Below are positions 1-9,908 of a DNA stretch of 64,000 bases, piece after piece. Origin of the DNA: Bremia lactucae (lineage: Eukaryota; Oomycota; Peronosporomycetes; Peronosporales; Peronosporaceae); the NCBI RefSeq assembly GCF_004359215.1, contig NW_027152195.1, positions 378,282 to 442,281 on the forward strand, read 5' to 3'. The notes under the pieces are model-generated. The model was given only the letters and a program-made list of their open reading frames with translations. It did not search any database and was not told the origin of the DNA. Each line of letters begins with the position of its first letter. Position 1 is the first letter of the stretch. The translations under genes and the position numbers were made by a program.

Positions 1-166
1 AGACTTCGAAGTTAGACACCAGGAAAGTGTGTCTAGTACGAAACACAATTTCAGCCGTCAACGTTGGGTGCCATGAAGGCATACCATTGGACGAGCTCAT
101 TTACCTATGAGATAAAAGAGGACTATAGTCAGGACGACCATTGTCGCCTGCTGTTGGATCACTTCG

Positions 167-1914
167 GTGGGAAAGGTTTCCCTTCTGTCGCACCTGAAAG
201 CTAAGCTAAATCGCTTTAGCTACAGCGATGGCCTGTCATGGCATCAGCTGTCACCTTGTGAGCCCTTGAGAATCTATGTGTCTCATGACACAGATCTCAA
301 GCTGATGATCCTGAACGAGCTCCATGATGCGCCATCTAGTGGCATCTGGGCCGTGAAAAGTCATTCTTACGAGTGTCAGAGGAATTTTGGTGGCCATACC
401 TATATAGATGGGTGGCCAACTATAGTCGCTCCTGCGAACGGTGTCATCGCATTAAGCCTGCACCGTCCAGCAGTGCGCCACTGAAGCCGCTACCGATTCC
501 AACCAATTGTTAGAAGTCAGTAAGTCTGGACTTCATGTTTGGCATGCCGCCTGATCATAAGGGTCGGACGGGGCTCGTCGTCTTTGTATACAGACTGAGC
601 AAAATGGTGCATTAAGCACCATGTAAAACATCGATCACAGGCAAGGAGGCAGCTCTCTTTTTTCTAGATCATGTTTACCGACTTCACGGGATGCCCGGAT
701 CCATAGTATCGGACTGGGATCCACGTTTTACGTCTGTTTTTTGGCGACATGTGTCCGAGATGCTAGGTAGCAAGCTCTACATTTCGACCGCAGATCATCC
801 CCAGACCGATAGCCAAACAGAACGTCCCAATCGGGTCGTGGCGGATGTCTTACGCACTATAGCAACTCCAAAAGAGTGGAGCAAGCAATTGCCATTTGTG
901 GAGTTCGCTATAAATAACAGTGTCCACGCCAGTACGGGTGAGACACCGTTTCATATTAACGGACTGCGCCATCCTCGGACGCCAGTCTCGTTTGTGCGCA
1001 GCCCGAGTCTTAGTGGGGGAGGGCCCCTTACTATGCTCGGTGCAAAAGCGGGACATAGTTTCGTCAATATGACGATGACCCATGGGGGTATCATTTCAAC
1101 GACTGAAACTTGCCCTAGTGACCCTGCCAGTTTAGCAGTAATCAATAAAACTACGCCTTATGACCGACCTCTTGGCGGTATCATAGGCGAGTTTGATGCT
1201 AAAAGCGTGAGCGAGGCTCAACGTTTGTAGATAAGCGATTAGCCATCACACGTGAAGTCCGTGACGCAATGACAAGCGCACAGGACAAGCAAAAGAATAT
1301 GCGGACCGTAGTCGCAAAAATAATGAACGCTTTAAAGTGGGTGAAAAGTACTATTAAGTACTGCTACCCTACCTAAAAATGCAATTTCTGTACTACCTGG
1401 AGGTACTACGAAGTTGTTGCCGCGTTTCATTGGGCCCTTTACGGTGGTAGAAGAGGTTGGAGACCTAAATTATAGGCTCACCCTTCCCACGTATATGAAG
1501 ACGCACCCCGTTTATGACGTGGGTCGTCTGAAACGGTATGTAGACCCAAATGAGGTCACATATCCCCATCTGGCTAAGGAGACCGATGGTGACGCCGACT
1601 GTGAGTCGAGCGTCGTTCGGGTGAGGGGGGCGGTGAAGGCGAAAAGCTATCGGACCGCTTCCTCCCTCCACGAAGAGGACTTGGAGAGCGAGGGACATCA
1701 CGCGAGTAAAGCGAATCCCGCAGCATTATCTTCTCCAGAAGGTCCAAGCGAATCTTCAGGCGTTCATAACCCTGACTATGCTTCGCTCGGACATCAACGA
1801 GATCCGAGGTCAGTCGTGAGACCTGACCCTCGAGATCCGCAATATGTCGTTCAGCAGCGCTTAACGCATGCGACTAAACTGACGAAGGTAACGCAGCCGC
1901 GAGAAAGTGAGTGA
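167..1914 (+). pseudogene. Family A integrase (A1), frameshifted
   Basis: Retroviral-type integrase, which would insert element cDNA into host DNA. The N-terminal zinc-finger region is readable at 167-484 (ELHDAPSSG, then a frameshift). The core follows in another frame: LDFMFGMPPD carries the first catalytic Asp (about 525-555), VSDWDPRF the second (about 703-730), and HPQTDSQTE the Glu (about 795-822). An in-frame stop falls near 613. The ORF at 691-1230 covers the core and FAINNSVHASTGETPF. A further frame from 1414 carries the C-terminal FIGPFTVVEEVG and HPVYDVGRLKRYVDP. That frame ends in TGA at 1912-1914, but the same frame continues into the chromodomain, so this stop looks like a single nonsense change. 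All three catalytic residues remain although the gene is broken. Confidence 0.85.
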
Positions 1915-1947
1915 GATCGCCACTCCTATCGGGCGCCGCCTGCACTG

Positions 1948-2139
1948 ATGGATGCGGGTGAAAATCAACGCTACCTTGTTGGAAGGTTGCTTGCTCACAG
2001 CTCCGTGAGGCAAAGGTATCAGATCCTCGTCCAATCGAAGAGTTTTGACTCTTGGGAACCGAGCGATACCTTACGTATTGACGTGCCCAGCTTGGTGGCT
2101 GCCTATCTAAAGGAGCACCAGCTAAGGCCTCTTCGCTAG
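1948..2139 (+). pseudogene. Chromodomain tail of family A pol (A1)
   Basis: 63 codons after the nonsense codon at 1912-1914 and in the same frame as 1414-1914. It reads as a chromodomain: RYLVGRLL at the start, YQILVQSKSFDSWEP in the middle (the usual sWEP core) and a terminal helix VPSLVAAYLKEH. In chromodomain-bearing gypsy elements this module is thought to steer integration to particular chromatin. The first residues of a separate ORF are not implied: the ATG at 1948 is simply the first Met after the stop. Its TAG (2137-2139) lies inside the end of the antisense ORF (stop at 2122-2124), an 18-nt tail-to-tail overlap. Confidence 0.75.
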
Positions 2140-3059
2140 TCTAAAATGAACTAGCAGAAGCAGCGTTGTGAGAAGAAACAGGGGATACAGTACCACCCAT
2201 GATTCTTTCACGCGCAAGTGGACGAAATTAATTCGCTGCGACCGCTGTTTCATCGCATCGGAATGCGGATGATTGCGGCGCAGGAATTCGGCCTCGTATT
2301 GGTCGGGCGTTTCATTTGAACGCAACACGACCAGGAGCGGGAAAATACGCCCAAGTGATTTTCCCTGAGCCCTCCATGATTTAAAGACGCCATAATAATT
2401 ATGACCGGCTACAAGAGCGCGCTCTAGGAGCGACGCTTCTGGCCCGTTTAATCGAGGCCATTTGGATGGAGGGGGCATCTTTGGAATGCCACCCGTTACA
2501 TAGCCACGATCTAAACGACTGGTTTATGGTGCCGACTGACAATGTGTACGTGTCGTCGACGGAGTTTAGGCTCGGAATCATCTATGTCAGAACCATTAAT
2601 GGATAATGGTCTGATAATAAGGCGTTGTGGTTTTTCCCAACGGAGAAGCGGCTGCGCATTTATGGGCAGCGCTCTCATCAATGGTCGCTGCGCATTCACC
2701 GCAGACGACGAGACAGCATTCGACAATGTTGCTGTCTCCATGTATTGAGCAATAAGAGAAGTTTGGATGGGCAATAATGCGCCGTCATCCTTCCTGATGA
2801 GCTCGTTGTCTGCGTCAGTACTATGAGGTGACGGTAACGGTGTCGACTCATTGTAGTCGACAATAGCGACGGATCAGCATCCTCACTGTTAAAGTGGGAT
2901 GGATCCTTTAGTCCCGTTACGCGACACCAGCAGTAGCTGTCGGCGTTTCGACTAAGGCATTGGACGCGGCCGGCGATTAACGCGGCGCGTGCACTTAGTG
3001 CGAGGTTGTGTGGGCGTCTTCGCAGCCGACCCACCAACATTGCCTCTTTTAGATGGCAT
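2122..3059 (-). pseudogene. Antisense ORF (aORF) of family A, copy A1
   Basis: Reads opposite to the pol gene from an ATG at 3059, near the 3' LTR, down to a stop at 2122. The product begins with a basic Lys/Arg/Thr-rich stretch (MPSKRGNVGG, then KTPTQP) that could act as a nuclear localisation signal. A low-complexity middle follows, then a better conserved C-terminal part with GVFKSWRAQGKSLGRIFP, VVLRSNETPDQYEAEFLRR and INFVHLRVKE. Several frameshifts and stops break the middle. The same protein is readable in copies A2 and A3, and its start in A4. I do not recognise the family. The minus-strand open frame is not a shadow of pol here, because pol has already stopped. Confidence 0.7.
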
Positions 3060-3178
3060 CTTTGGCGCCGTGTATGAGAACACAGGTCGCTACAGTAAGT
3101 GAGGGAAGTAGTGGCGCGTTAAGCAGCTTGCAGTGCCTCCCTTCTCTTTGACGAATTTTAAGAAGTAGATTCTTTCTT

Positions 3179-3189
3179 AAGGGGGGGGG
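3179..3189 (+). other. Polypurine tract of copy A1
   Basis: AAG followed by a run of G (nine Gs in total) directly before the LTR start, the expected position and composition of a plus-strand primer. The matching C-rich tract sits at 22741-22750 in copy A2 (opposite strand), and a G-rich tract at 61478-61485 in A4. This fixes the element orientation as plus and shows that the ORF at 2122-3059 is antisense. Confidence 0.7.
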
Positions 3190-3721
3190 TAACGGGCCAA
3201 AGTTGGACTAATGTTACTTAGTCCTTGTTAAATACACTTGGCATACTTAAGGGGATGGCCTATTACTTTAATATAGTAATTAGACCCACCACTCGGGTGT
3301 GGTACACATTTGTGACTAACCCTCGTGTATGTGATGCACATAGGTGCATTCACATTAGGAAGGATGACGCCTAGCGTAATCTGTTACGCGAGACATCTAG
3401 AAAGATACGCTCGCAATACATATTAAGTGTCATCTATAGAGATGACGTTTTAATTGGTAAAAACAATTATTTATTTTATAAAACGATTAAATATGAATCA
3501 GTCTGAAAACTACTTCCTACTTAGTAAGTGCGCACGAGGAGCCGGATTACCGCTCCCGTGACGACACTTTACTAGAGTACTTAATGCGTTGGGCGAGGTC
3601 GCTAAGGCGCCCACCACAACTACCTCACTGCACGCAAGAGAAGACGGTCTAACCGCTTTCTCGCTGTGCTAAGGTGTGCGTCTAAGTAGAACGTGGCCGC
3701 ATTACGACGTGCCCGCCTACA
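3188..3721 (+). repeat. Family A 3' LTR (A1)
   Basis: About 534 bp, from the G-tract and TAACGGGC to GCCCGCCTACA. It aligns by eye over its whole length with the LTRs at 22227-22740, 26563-27094, 46733-47224, 56819-57285, 18870-19383 (opposite orientation) and 61491-62017. It contains a short perfect stem GTCATCT/AGATGAC at 3429-3446. Confidence 0.85.
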
Positions 3722-4278
3722 CACGGACCATCAGCGACTGGGCGGTATTTGTAAACCCGATGGAGCTGCATCTATGAGCGCATAAGAAGTTCTTAAAATT
3801 TATTTGATCATATTCGACGCGCTCAATGTCGCTAAAATCGACACCATGATACACTTTTGCTTGTGAGTCAACACTTGAGCTCGTCTTGCTATTGTTGAAA
3901 GGCAAGCTTCAAAGTGATGAAGTTACAAAGTCAGTTGTGTGCAAATCTCAACAGACCTGATTTAGAGCCAAAGGCTCGCTCTCTAGTTGTCAATGTAAAG
4001 ACATTTAAGGGAAAAGAGGGAGAAAACCTCCCTTATGTTACGACAAAAATCAATTTTAAAATAAAGCAGCATTGAGTCAAAATTTTATCTTAAATATGAA
4101 TAAAACTTTATTAAAAGAGAATATTGAAGTGGTACGCGTTCTATTTTTGGTTATCGTATTTACGCCGAACGACTGCCGTGAAGTTTCGTAGCAAGCTCGA
4201 GGATAATGAAATAATAATACTCTCTTTTGCCTCTTTTTTCGTGTCAACTAGTTGGTACGTTCCATTCTACTTTTAACA
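3722..4278. other. Decayed repeat sequence with gypsy gag scrap and copia LTR end
   Basis: No host gene seen. A minus-strand open frame of 62 codons at 3717-3905 has no recognisable domain. A gag fragment lies at 3947-4075. The last part, ending in ttttaaca before the primer-binding site at 4279, is probably the end of the copia 5' LTR; its left border could not be placed. Confidence 0.4.
3947..4075 (+). pseudogene. Gypsy gag fragment
   Basis: 43 codons reading LNRPDLEPKARSLVV and VKTFKGKEGENLP before a stop. This resembles the start of the retrotransposon gag domain of oomycete gypsy elements, where a K-x-F-x-G-x-E motif precedes the folded region. It is too short for a firm assignment and is not in frame with anything nearby. 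Confidence 0.4.
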
Positions 4279-4290
4279 GGTTATGAGTCC
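4279..4290 (+). other. Copia primer-binding site (half-tRNA-Met type)
   Basis: GGTTATGAGTCC immediately after the LTR end. It is complementary, with one mismatch, to the anticodon arm of an initiator Met tRNA (GGGCUCAUAACCC in yeast). Three more copia starts in this window carry the same core (12800-12810 minus, 45492-45503 plus, 48772-48781 minus). Confidence 0.6.
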
Positions 4291-4439
4291 AAAGCGTGCG
4301 GATGATAAGGGCTTCTGCGCGCGACGGCGTGCACGCGAAATCAGCCCCCGCCAACGGTCACGAAAGGGCCGATGAGCATGAAGATCACGACAAAATGAGC
4401 AAACACGGTGAAGTTCATGCGGTGGACGATACCAACACC

Positions 4440-5680
4440 AAAGTGTGACGATGTGTCAGAACTCTTGATGCTGATGAGAGGGATATCTATTCGTCTGGAC
4501 AAGCTTGAGGAGTCGCAGGCAAGTAATTTAGATGAAAAAGAAGGGGTGTGAGGTACAGGACACACCCATGACTTCGCCTGTGAATTCGAGTTTGTTTGTG
4601 GCACAAGAATGCATATGCATAGTTAAAATGGATCGTCTGTCACGCCGGTGATCAATTCGCCTAGATATGGTGACCAAAATATGAATTTAAATCTAAAAGT
4701 TGCTCAAGGATCTGGAGCTCACAATATGTTGCCTAATAATGGCAATTATGAAAATCTGCCCGAGCAAGGTCAAATTTCAATAATCAAGAATTTGGTAGGG
4801 TACAAGTTATATATCCAGATGCAAGGCATAAAAACTCGGGTTTTCGACCTTTGCTGGACGCGAACTGTACAAAGGTCTCGACTCTGTTTTTTGAAATGGG
4901 GTCGAAGATTCGAACGACAGATTTCTCTGGCTCAGTCGTCATGTGGATTTGAATGGCCGGAAGATGTAAAAGTGGAGCTGTTTGTTTGGACTGAATCTCT
5001 ATGGCACTGAAGAAAGATATTACAACAGGCAAATTACGATTTGGTGGAATCAGATACCCACTTTGCAATACGTAATGGAACAGATGCCCATTAAACACAA
5101 GCATCACGCCGACTCAAGCGATGAAGCTTTTTACACCAAAAATGACCCCAAGGAGCATGCCAGAATATTACATGAATCTGACGGCCATCTTGGGAAGCGT
5201 GCGGAAATGGTGGTGACTATTTGGTCTTGAATAGTATCGTACAGTATGCTTCAGAAGGAATGCGAACTGTTCTGTTGGCCAAGGTGGACCATACGCGAAC
5301 TGATTACTTGATTCAAGCGGAGCAACTTCCTCATTTTTCTCAAGCATATGAGTTACGCTCTGTCAGGGAAAGAACTCTCGGAAGAGTAAATGGTTGGAAT
5401 CGATTCGGAGCGCTCAGGGCGAAATCGTAAGGATACGCGTCGATGCCATTCATGCAATGAAGCCGGCCATCTAAAGGCAACGTGTCCAAAATACAAGCAT
5501 TCACATCGAATTCAGCCAAATTTGTCGCTAGCCGTTAACGAAGTGTCCGCTGAATCCAAGGCTTTTTGACTTTTAGATAGTGGTTCGAGCAGACACTTGG
5601 TCAGTGACGAGTCGTGGCTTGAAGATTTGAATTATGTGAAGCGGTTTGTCTACAATATGATGGTAAGCCACCTAACGTAA
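4440..5680 (+). pseudogene. Copia gag, zinc knuckle and protease (C1)
   Basis: Gag-type coding sequence in several frames. RLDKLEESQASNLDEK lies near 4495-4540. A UBN2-like region follows with FEWPEDVKVELFV (about 4945-4990), and SIVQYASEGMRTVLLAKVDH and TRTDYL at 5227-5310. A retroviral zinc knuckle C-x2-C-x4-H-x4-C is intact at 5444-5485 (CHSCNEAGHLKATC). A copia aspartic protease active site LLDSGSSRHLVSD lies at about 5570-5610, after an in-frame stop. Gag would package the RNA and protease would cut the polyprotein; neither can be made here. Confidence 0.75.
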
Positions 5681-5892
5681 GGAAACAGGTCAAGCTTCCA
5701 ATGAAAGTTATGGCTTGTGGCATTGAACGTGTGCTGACACTAACGTATACTTTGCGAGGGAGTTCAGCATAACTTTATTTCGTATGGAAATTTGGAGAAA
5801 AAGGGTTATACCCGTGGGTACGATGGTTCGCAACGAGTATTGATGGATAAGTATCAAGTCATGTGGCATTTAATGTTTAATTTATTTGAAAA

Positions 5893-6904
5893 GTGTTAGT
5901 GGTATCTTGTCGCAAGGAACATGCTATCACGGAATCAGTTGGTGCTATAATGGCGATACTGGATGAAGAAGTGAGTCGGTTAAGCGATGTGTCACAAGAT
6001 ATTCAGAAGGGCAGTTTGGTGGATTTTCACAGACGCTTAGAAGATCTGAGCTATGACACCATCGGACGATTAGCTCGGGATCCTTTCTCCGACTTTTTTT
6101 ACGGACACGTTGAGTTAATTGCCTAACGTGTGCGCAAGAAAAGCAGACGAAAAAAATTGCAATCGAAAAAGGACACGGGTGACCACTCCACTATCGATCG
6201 TGTTGGAGGGGTCATATGCTCGGGCATTAAAGGTTTAATGACGCCCAAGGACCGTTTATATAACCGCTTCATGATAAATTTTGCTCATCGTAAAATCAAC
6301 TATTGTCTTGTCTTTCTTGCACGTACAAAGGATGCTGCAGCCAAAAAGTTTGACCATTTTTTATAATTTCTGTAAAAACTTTTGATTGTCAGGTGCACGT
6401 ACTTCGCAGACTCAGGAGGAGAATATCAAAATGTTGAATTATTTTGTAAGAAGACGGGTGTGTCGAGGCAGCGCAGTGAAGCTCGCAATCAAGCTACCAA
6501 TGGAAAACCCGAGAGATGCACAGGACCATTATGAATATGGCCCGTGTATGATTTTTGCTTGTAATTTACCACTGAATTTGTTGGGAGATGGAGTGGACTA
6601 CGCTGCCTACATATTGAATAGGGCCCCAACCTGTGCAAATTCAGGTCGTACACTCATAAAGATGCAAACCAAGTAACCCCGTTACTTGGTGAAATTGTTG
6701 TTTTTGGATCACCATGTACTATGTACCGAGACGCAAAAAAGATTTATTTTGCACAATGAGGACAACCTGGGATTATTATCGGCATTGGTGAAGAGACCAA
6801 CCGGTACCGAGTCTACTTACCCAAACATAAAGAGGTTGTCGCACCCAACATGTACGAAATATGATATTTTGACGCACCATCTCGACCACCTGATCTTTTG
6901 ATTT
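5893..6904 (+). pseudogene. Copia integrase (C1)
   Basis: GAG-pre and integrase region. FHRRLEDLSYDTIGRLARDP (5893-6126) is the histidine-containing GAG-pre module. GGVICSGIKGLMTP and NYCLVFLARTKDAAAKKF (6200-6366) belong to the catalytic core. ADSGGEYQNVELF (about 6400-6440) carries the second Asp region, and SEARNQATNGKPER (about 6475-6520) the Glu region. The C-terminal part reads LGEIVVFGSPC at 6686-6720. At least four frameshifts or stops. The reading ends just before the copia LTR, so the downstream polymerase half has been lost. Confidence 0.7.
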
Positions 6905-6914
6905 AGGGTAGTTT

Positions 6915-7110
6915 TAGTGTTGCGGAGCTACCTCACTCCTGAAGTTAAATAAAGACTTATAGACTCAGAGAGTCTTTTCCTTCTATAGAACTAATGGGTT
7001 TAATAACTCAGAGAGTCGTACAAGCTATTGAAGCTTAATGAATACTAGTTCAAGGGATTCAGGGGTTTGTAGAACCAAGTGGCAATTATGCCCAGGAGTA
7101 TAACCTTAGA
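6915..7110 (+). repeat. Copia LTR segment (C1)
   Basis: AT-rich sequence with repeated CTCAGAGAGTC motifs. It matches, as a reverse complement, the sequence at 27095-27290 that flanks the right side of gypsy copy A2. The shared blocks include GTAGAACCAAGTGG and the GGAGCTACCTC start. Borders are approximate; the right end may run to about 7320. Confidence 0.55.
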
Positions 7111-7414
7111 AAGGCTTCTATCTCTTACAGATCACTGCGCAAGTCTTAGGAAAGCACTTAACGCTTTAAGATCAAAAGAAGAACTGCACTTTTTTATTAT
7201 TTAATCTAAATCCTTACCCTAGCTAATTTTAAAATCGATTTCGGCTGCCAGATTTATATCTGGCGGCGACCACATATAATGCCTATAATAAATGGGATAT
7301 AAGCAGTTAACTATTTAAGAATAAGATAAAAGGGTATTTTACCCATAAGGTAAATGTACCACAACAACGGTTCTCCAACCGATGTGTGCCCATTAACACC
7401 CTTTCACATCAGAC
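7111..7414. other. AT-rich noncoding repeat sequence
   Basis: No coding signal. Contains a small stem GCCAGAT/ATCTGGC near 7242-7261. Probably the remainder of the copia LTR followed by the family B LTR, but the join could not be placed. Confidence 0.35.
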
Positions 7415-7435
7415 TGTTGTCACCGAGTGACAACA
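7415..7435. repeat. Perfect stem-loop, probable family B LTR start
   Basis: Arm TGTTGTCAC, loop CGA, then the exact complement ending in ACA: a 9-bp stem. On the minus strand it begins TG and is preceded by a purine-rich tract (CAAAGAGGAAATATAGCGAA), as expected for a polypurine tract and LTR start. Families A and D show similar foldbacks at the same place. Confidence 0.45.
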
Positions 7436-7563
7436 TTCGCTATATTTCCTCTTTGAGATTGGAACCTAAACGGCTCATTGTTCGGTTGTGTTTTTCTTTC
7501 TTTTGTCTCATGACAATTAAGCGTGACTCATAGACTCTTAGCACCTTCCTCGGCGATGAGGGA

Positions 7564-8472
7564 ATGGTGGTGGACTTTGGAAGTCACTCTTTATCAGAGG
7601 AGGAGGAAGACCGTCGTTCTTACACGCCTTCTCCTCCGGATGAACGTCGGCAAGCGCCGAATCCGATCCCAGTACGTGGTGCCGCTGATGTCTTAACTGC
7701 ATTGAGCAGGACACGGGACCCTGAGTCCAACATCATCATGAAATCGCATGATGGAGAGCAAAAGCGGGAAATCATCATCGAGGAACAAGCTCGTCGTCGA
7801 GCTGCCGAGATAGCGAAAGCTAAAGCTCATAGTGAATATAGATTCACTCCGCTTAATGCGGACGAGCCACTCAAAGAGATAGCGAGTCACAGCTTGGCCA
7901 TCTGGACCTCCAATGATACGGCGAGGATGCCGAAGGAGATCGCGGCTGACGCTCTTCATGAGCGATACCTTACGCCAAAGGTTGTGACGCGAAGTCAGTA
8001 TATGCCGCGTTTACGTGATCAAGCCCGTGGGGCTTTGGTGACCTCCATGAGGTAAATTCCGATCGTTTTGTTTCCAAACGAAACAAGGAGTGAAAAGGAA
8101 GTCTCAGTTTAAGAACTTGGTCCACTGAGCCCGCCGCCTCCGTAACATTTGGAATAACAGGGAGTCTCTGATGTTCGTTTGGAATGGAAGCTTCGATTCG
8201 ATTTCGCCAAGCTTAAAGCCAAAGGCCAGTTACGTTCGGTATTTATGCCACAAAACTAAGAAAGGTCTAGTCGATATTTCAGTGCTTTGGTTGACCGTAC
8301 AACCATAAACCGAAGCCGCACTGAGGCTATAGATCCACCCAATCACACGTCTAGTGGTGGGAAGCGTCGTTGGAGGCGGATCGACCCTAAGCTTGGCGCT
8401 CAAAACGTCAACGGCGTACGGGCAATCTTGCCAAAGAGGTACCTCAAAATCTTAAAAGATTTCAGAAGATAG
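7564..8472 (+). pseudogene. Antisense ORF (aORF) of family B, copy B1
   Basis: Plus-strand frame of 163 codons (7564-8055) that continues in the same frame to a TAG at 8470-8472 with about five internal stops. Residues 1-35 are acidic and Pro-rich (SLSEEEEDRRSYTPSPP). A charged, probably helical stretch follows (EQKREIIIEEQARRRAAEIA at about 60-80), then LHERYLTPKVVTRSQYMPRL. Just after the stop at 8055 the frame reads IPIVLFPNETRSEKEV, matching IPVVLRSNETPDQYEAEF of the family A antisense ORF. It ends over the pol chromodomain stop (8452-8454), a 21-nt tail-to-tail overlap. The function is unknown to me. Confidence 0.6.
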
Positions 8473-8715
8473 ATTCCCTAGCCACTTCACCAGATACTGG
8501 CATTGGCCCCTACGACGACGTCGCTTACAAGTTTTTCCACGTGAAATTGAAGGTTCCCCCAGCGCATCAAGAAGCGCTGGAGGGGACCGAGATCTCGGCG
8601 GTAGCATTTGATGCTCTAAAGCACGAGGTGCAACTTCTTGGTGAGGTCCTTGCTCGGGTTGAGAGCTCCTTTGAGGCGATTCAGAACCGTCTTTTCGCTG
8701 CTGGAGCGCCAGCAT
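8452..8715 (-). pseudogene. Chromodomain tail of family B pol (B1)
   Basis: The frame reads PPALLDALGEPSISRGK, then RRRRRGQCQYLVKWLGN, then a stop at 8452. The QYLVKW segment is the chromodomain beta strand. The usual sWEF/sWEP part has been lost, so the domain is truncated. The overlapping plus-strand open frames at 8541-8874 are shadows of this region. The region between here and the integrase (8716-8880) keeps spacer sequence only. Confidence 0.6.
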
Positions 8716-8879
8716 CCTCGTTTAAAGGGCCAGCTGCACATCCTAGCGAGGATGCAGCAATCTGCGGCACGACCACCTGTCTGGACGCAAGCGTCTTTAA
8801 TTCCTTTTGGCAACGGTCCCGATACGGCTAAAGCAAGCCGACGTAGAACACTGTGTGTGTACGCAGCTTGCTAGGAAGG

Positions 8880-9900
8880 TTTAGCGTCTAAGCTTGGCCC
8901 TTCTTGGCCACAACCGTAAATGGTCCATAAAGCGCGGGCCCAATTTGGCCTTGAAGACCGCGGAAATCAAGTTGTTAGGTAAGTTTTTAGCGTTTAATAA
9001 AACTCGGTCTCCGTTCATATAAGAATTAATACAGCTTCTGCGATGGCATGTGCTTGTTCTTTTTGTTTTCTTGGCTATCAGCCATCGTTTCCCTTACATG
9101 TCTTAAGACACTAAATCGCGTCGCAAGAAACTCGCTTACTTGCTTCGGAACGGTAATAGGGCTGATATCAGCAAGCCTATCGGTTAATTCACTCCCACCA
9201 AGCCCTGAGCCACGCAGTGGAATCGTTAACGTAACGCGTGGGTGGGTGAGACCGTTGAAATAGAACGGAATAGCCTGTATAGCCTGTAGAGACATGTTCA
9301 GCGTTTTTTAACGCAAATTCTACCACTGGGAGCATCAGTTTGACCATCGGTCTGCGGATGGTCCGCGGTGGACATGTCCAATCTGGTGCCCAGCACTCGG
9401 AAAATTGATTTCCAGAATTAAATTGTGAAACGGGAGTCCCGATCAGAGACAATTGCCACTGGCAAACCGTGTTGTCGAAACACGCGATCGATGAACAGCC
9501 TTGCTGTTCCTTCACCATCAATGGTATCCGGCACAGCCGCTAAGTGAGCCATTTTGCTCAATCGGTCAACAAAGACCACTATGCCAGAATAACCGGTCGA
9601 ATCTTTCGGGAGTGGCTCAGCAGCATGCGCTGAGGGTTTGACCCGTTGGCAATTTCGCATGTGCGAACGTATGTGCTGACCAATTTATAAAGTTTGGGCC
9701 ACCAATAAATCTGGCTTACAGATCGGTAGGTCTTTTCTCTACCGAGATGACCACCAAGGACAGTATCGTGTGCCTCATAGAGGGTTCAGTACTTCAATTC
9801 CTCCTCATGAGGAACAACGACGCGCGGAGGATCCGCAGCGTCCGTGCCATGAAGCAATAGGTCGATATCGATAAAAAAAAATCGATGTAACCTTGCACGC
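8880..9900 (-). pseudogene. Integrase of family B (B1)
   Basis: Read right to left: RVKPSAHAA (zinc-finger side), a deletion that removes the first catalytic Asp, DSTGYSGIVVFVDRLSKMAH, then FRQHGLPVAIVSDRDSRFT with the second Asp (9418-9660). [11 protein letters not shown] follows in another frame. A second deletion then removes the catalytic Glu and jumps to [19 protein letters not shown] (9189-9330). The C-terminal part gives HPRVTLTIPLRGSGLGG (9026-9295) and the FIGPFTVVAKKGLAY-type segment near 8890-8940. Two of the three catalytic residues are gone. Confidence 0.75.
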
Positions 9901-9908
9901 AAACGTGC

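Larger units (their letters stand above)
1..3721 (+). mobile_element. Ty3/gypsy family A, copy A1 (3' half)
   Basis: The 3' part of a chromodomain Ty3/gypsy retrotransposon, cut by the window edge. The order on the plus strand is integrase zinc finger, integrase core, chromodomain tail, an antisense ORF on the minus strand, a polypurine tract and the 3' LTR. Reverse transcriptase and gag would lie left of base 1. Several stops and frameshifts make it inactive. Copies A2 (22227-27094), A3 (56819-59987) and A4 (59988-62017) share its LTR and layout. The family name is mine; assignment to gypsy rests on the integrase and chromodomain motifs. Confidence 0.85.
4279..7110 (+). mobile_element. Ty1/copia element C1 (internally deleted)
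   Basis: Plus-strand copia remnant: primer-binding site, gag, zinc knuckle, protease and integrase in order, then a jump to a copia LTR. Reverse transcriptase and RNase H are missing. The gag and integrase are related to those of the minus-strand copia at 33.3-39.3 kb (shared ASEGMRTVLLAKVDHTRTDY-type motif). Frameshifts are frequent. Confidence 0.75.

Noticed and set aside
8541..8874. Two plus-strand ORFs (96 and 78 codons) after the family B antisense ORF
   Set aside because: They overlap the minus-strand chromodomain and spacer of family B pol and share no motif with other antisense copies.
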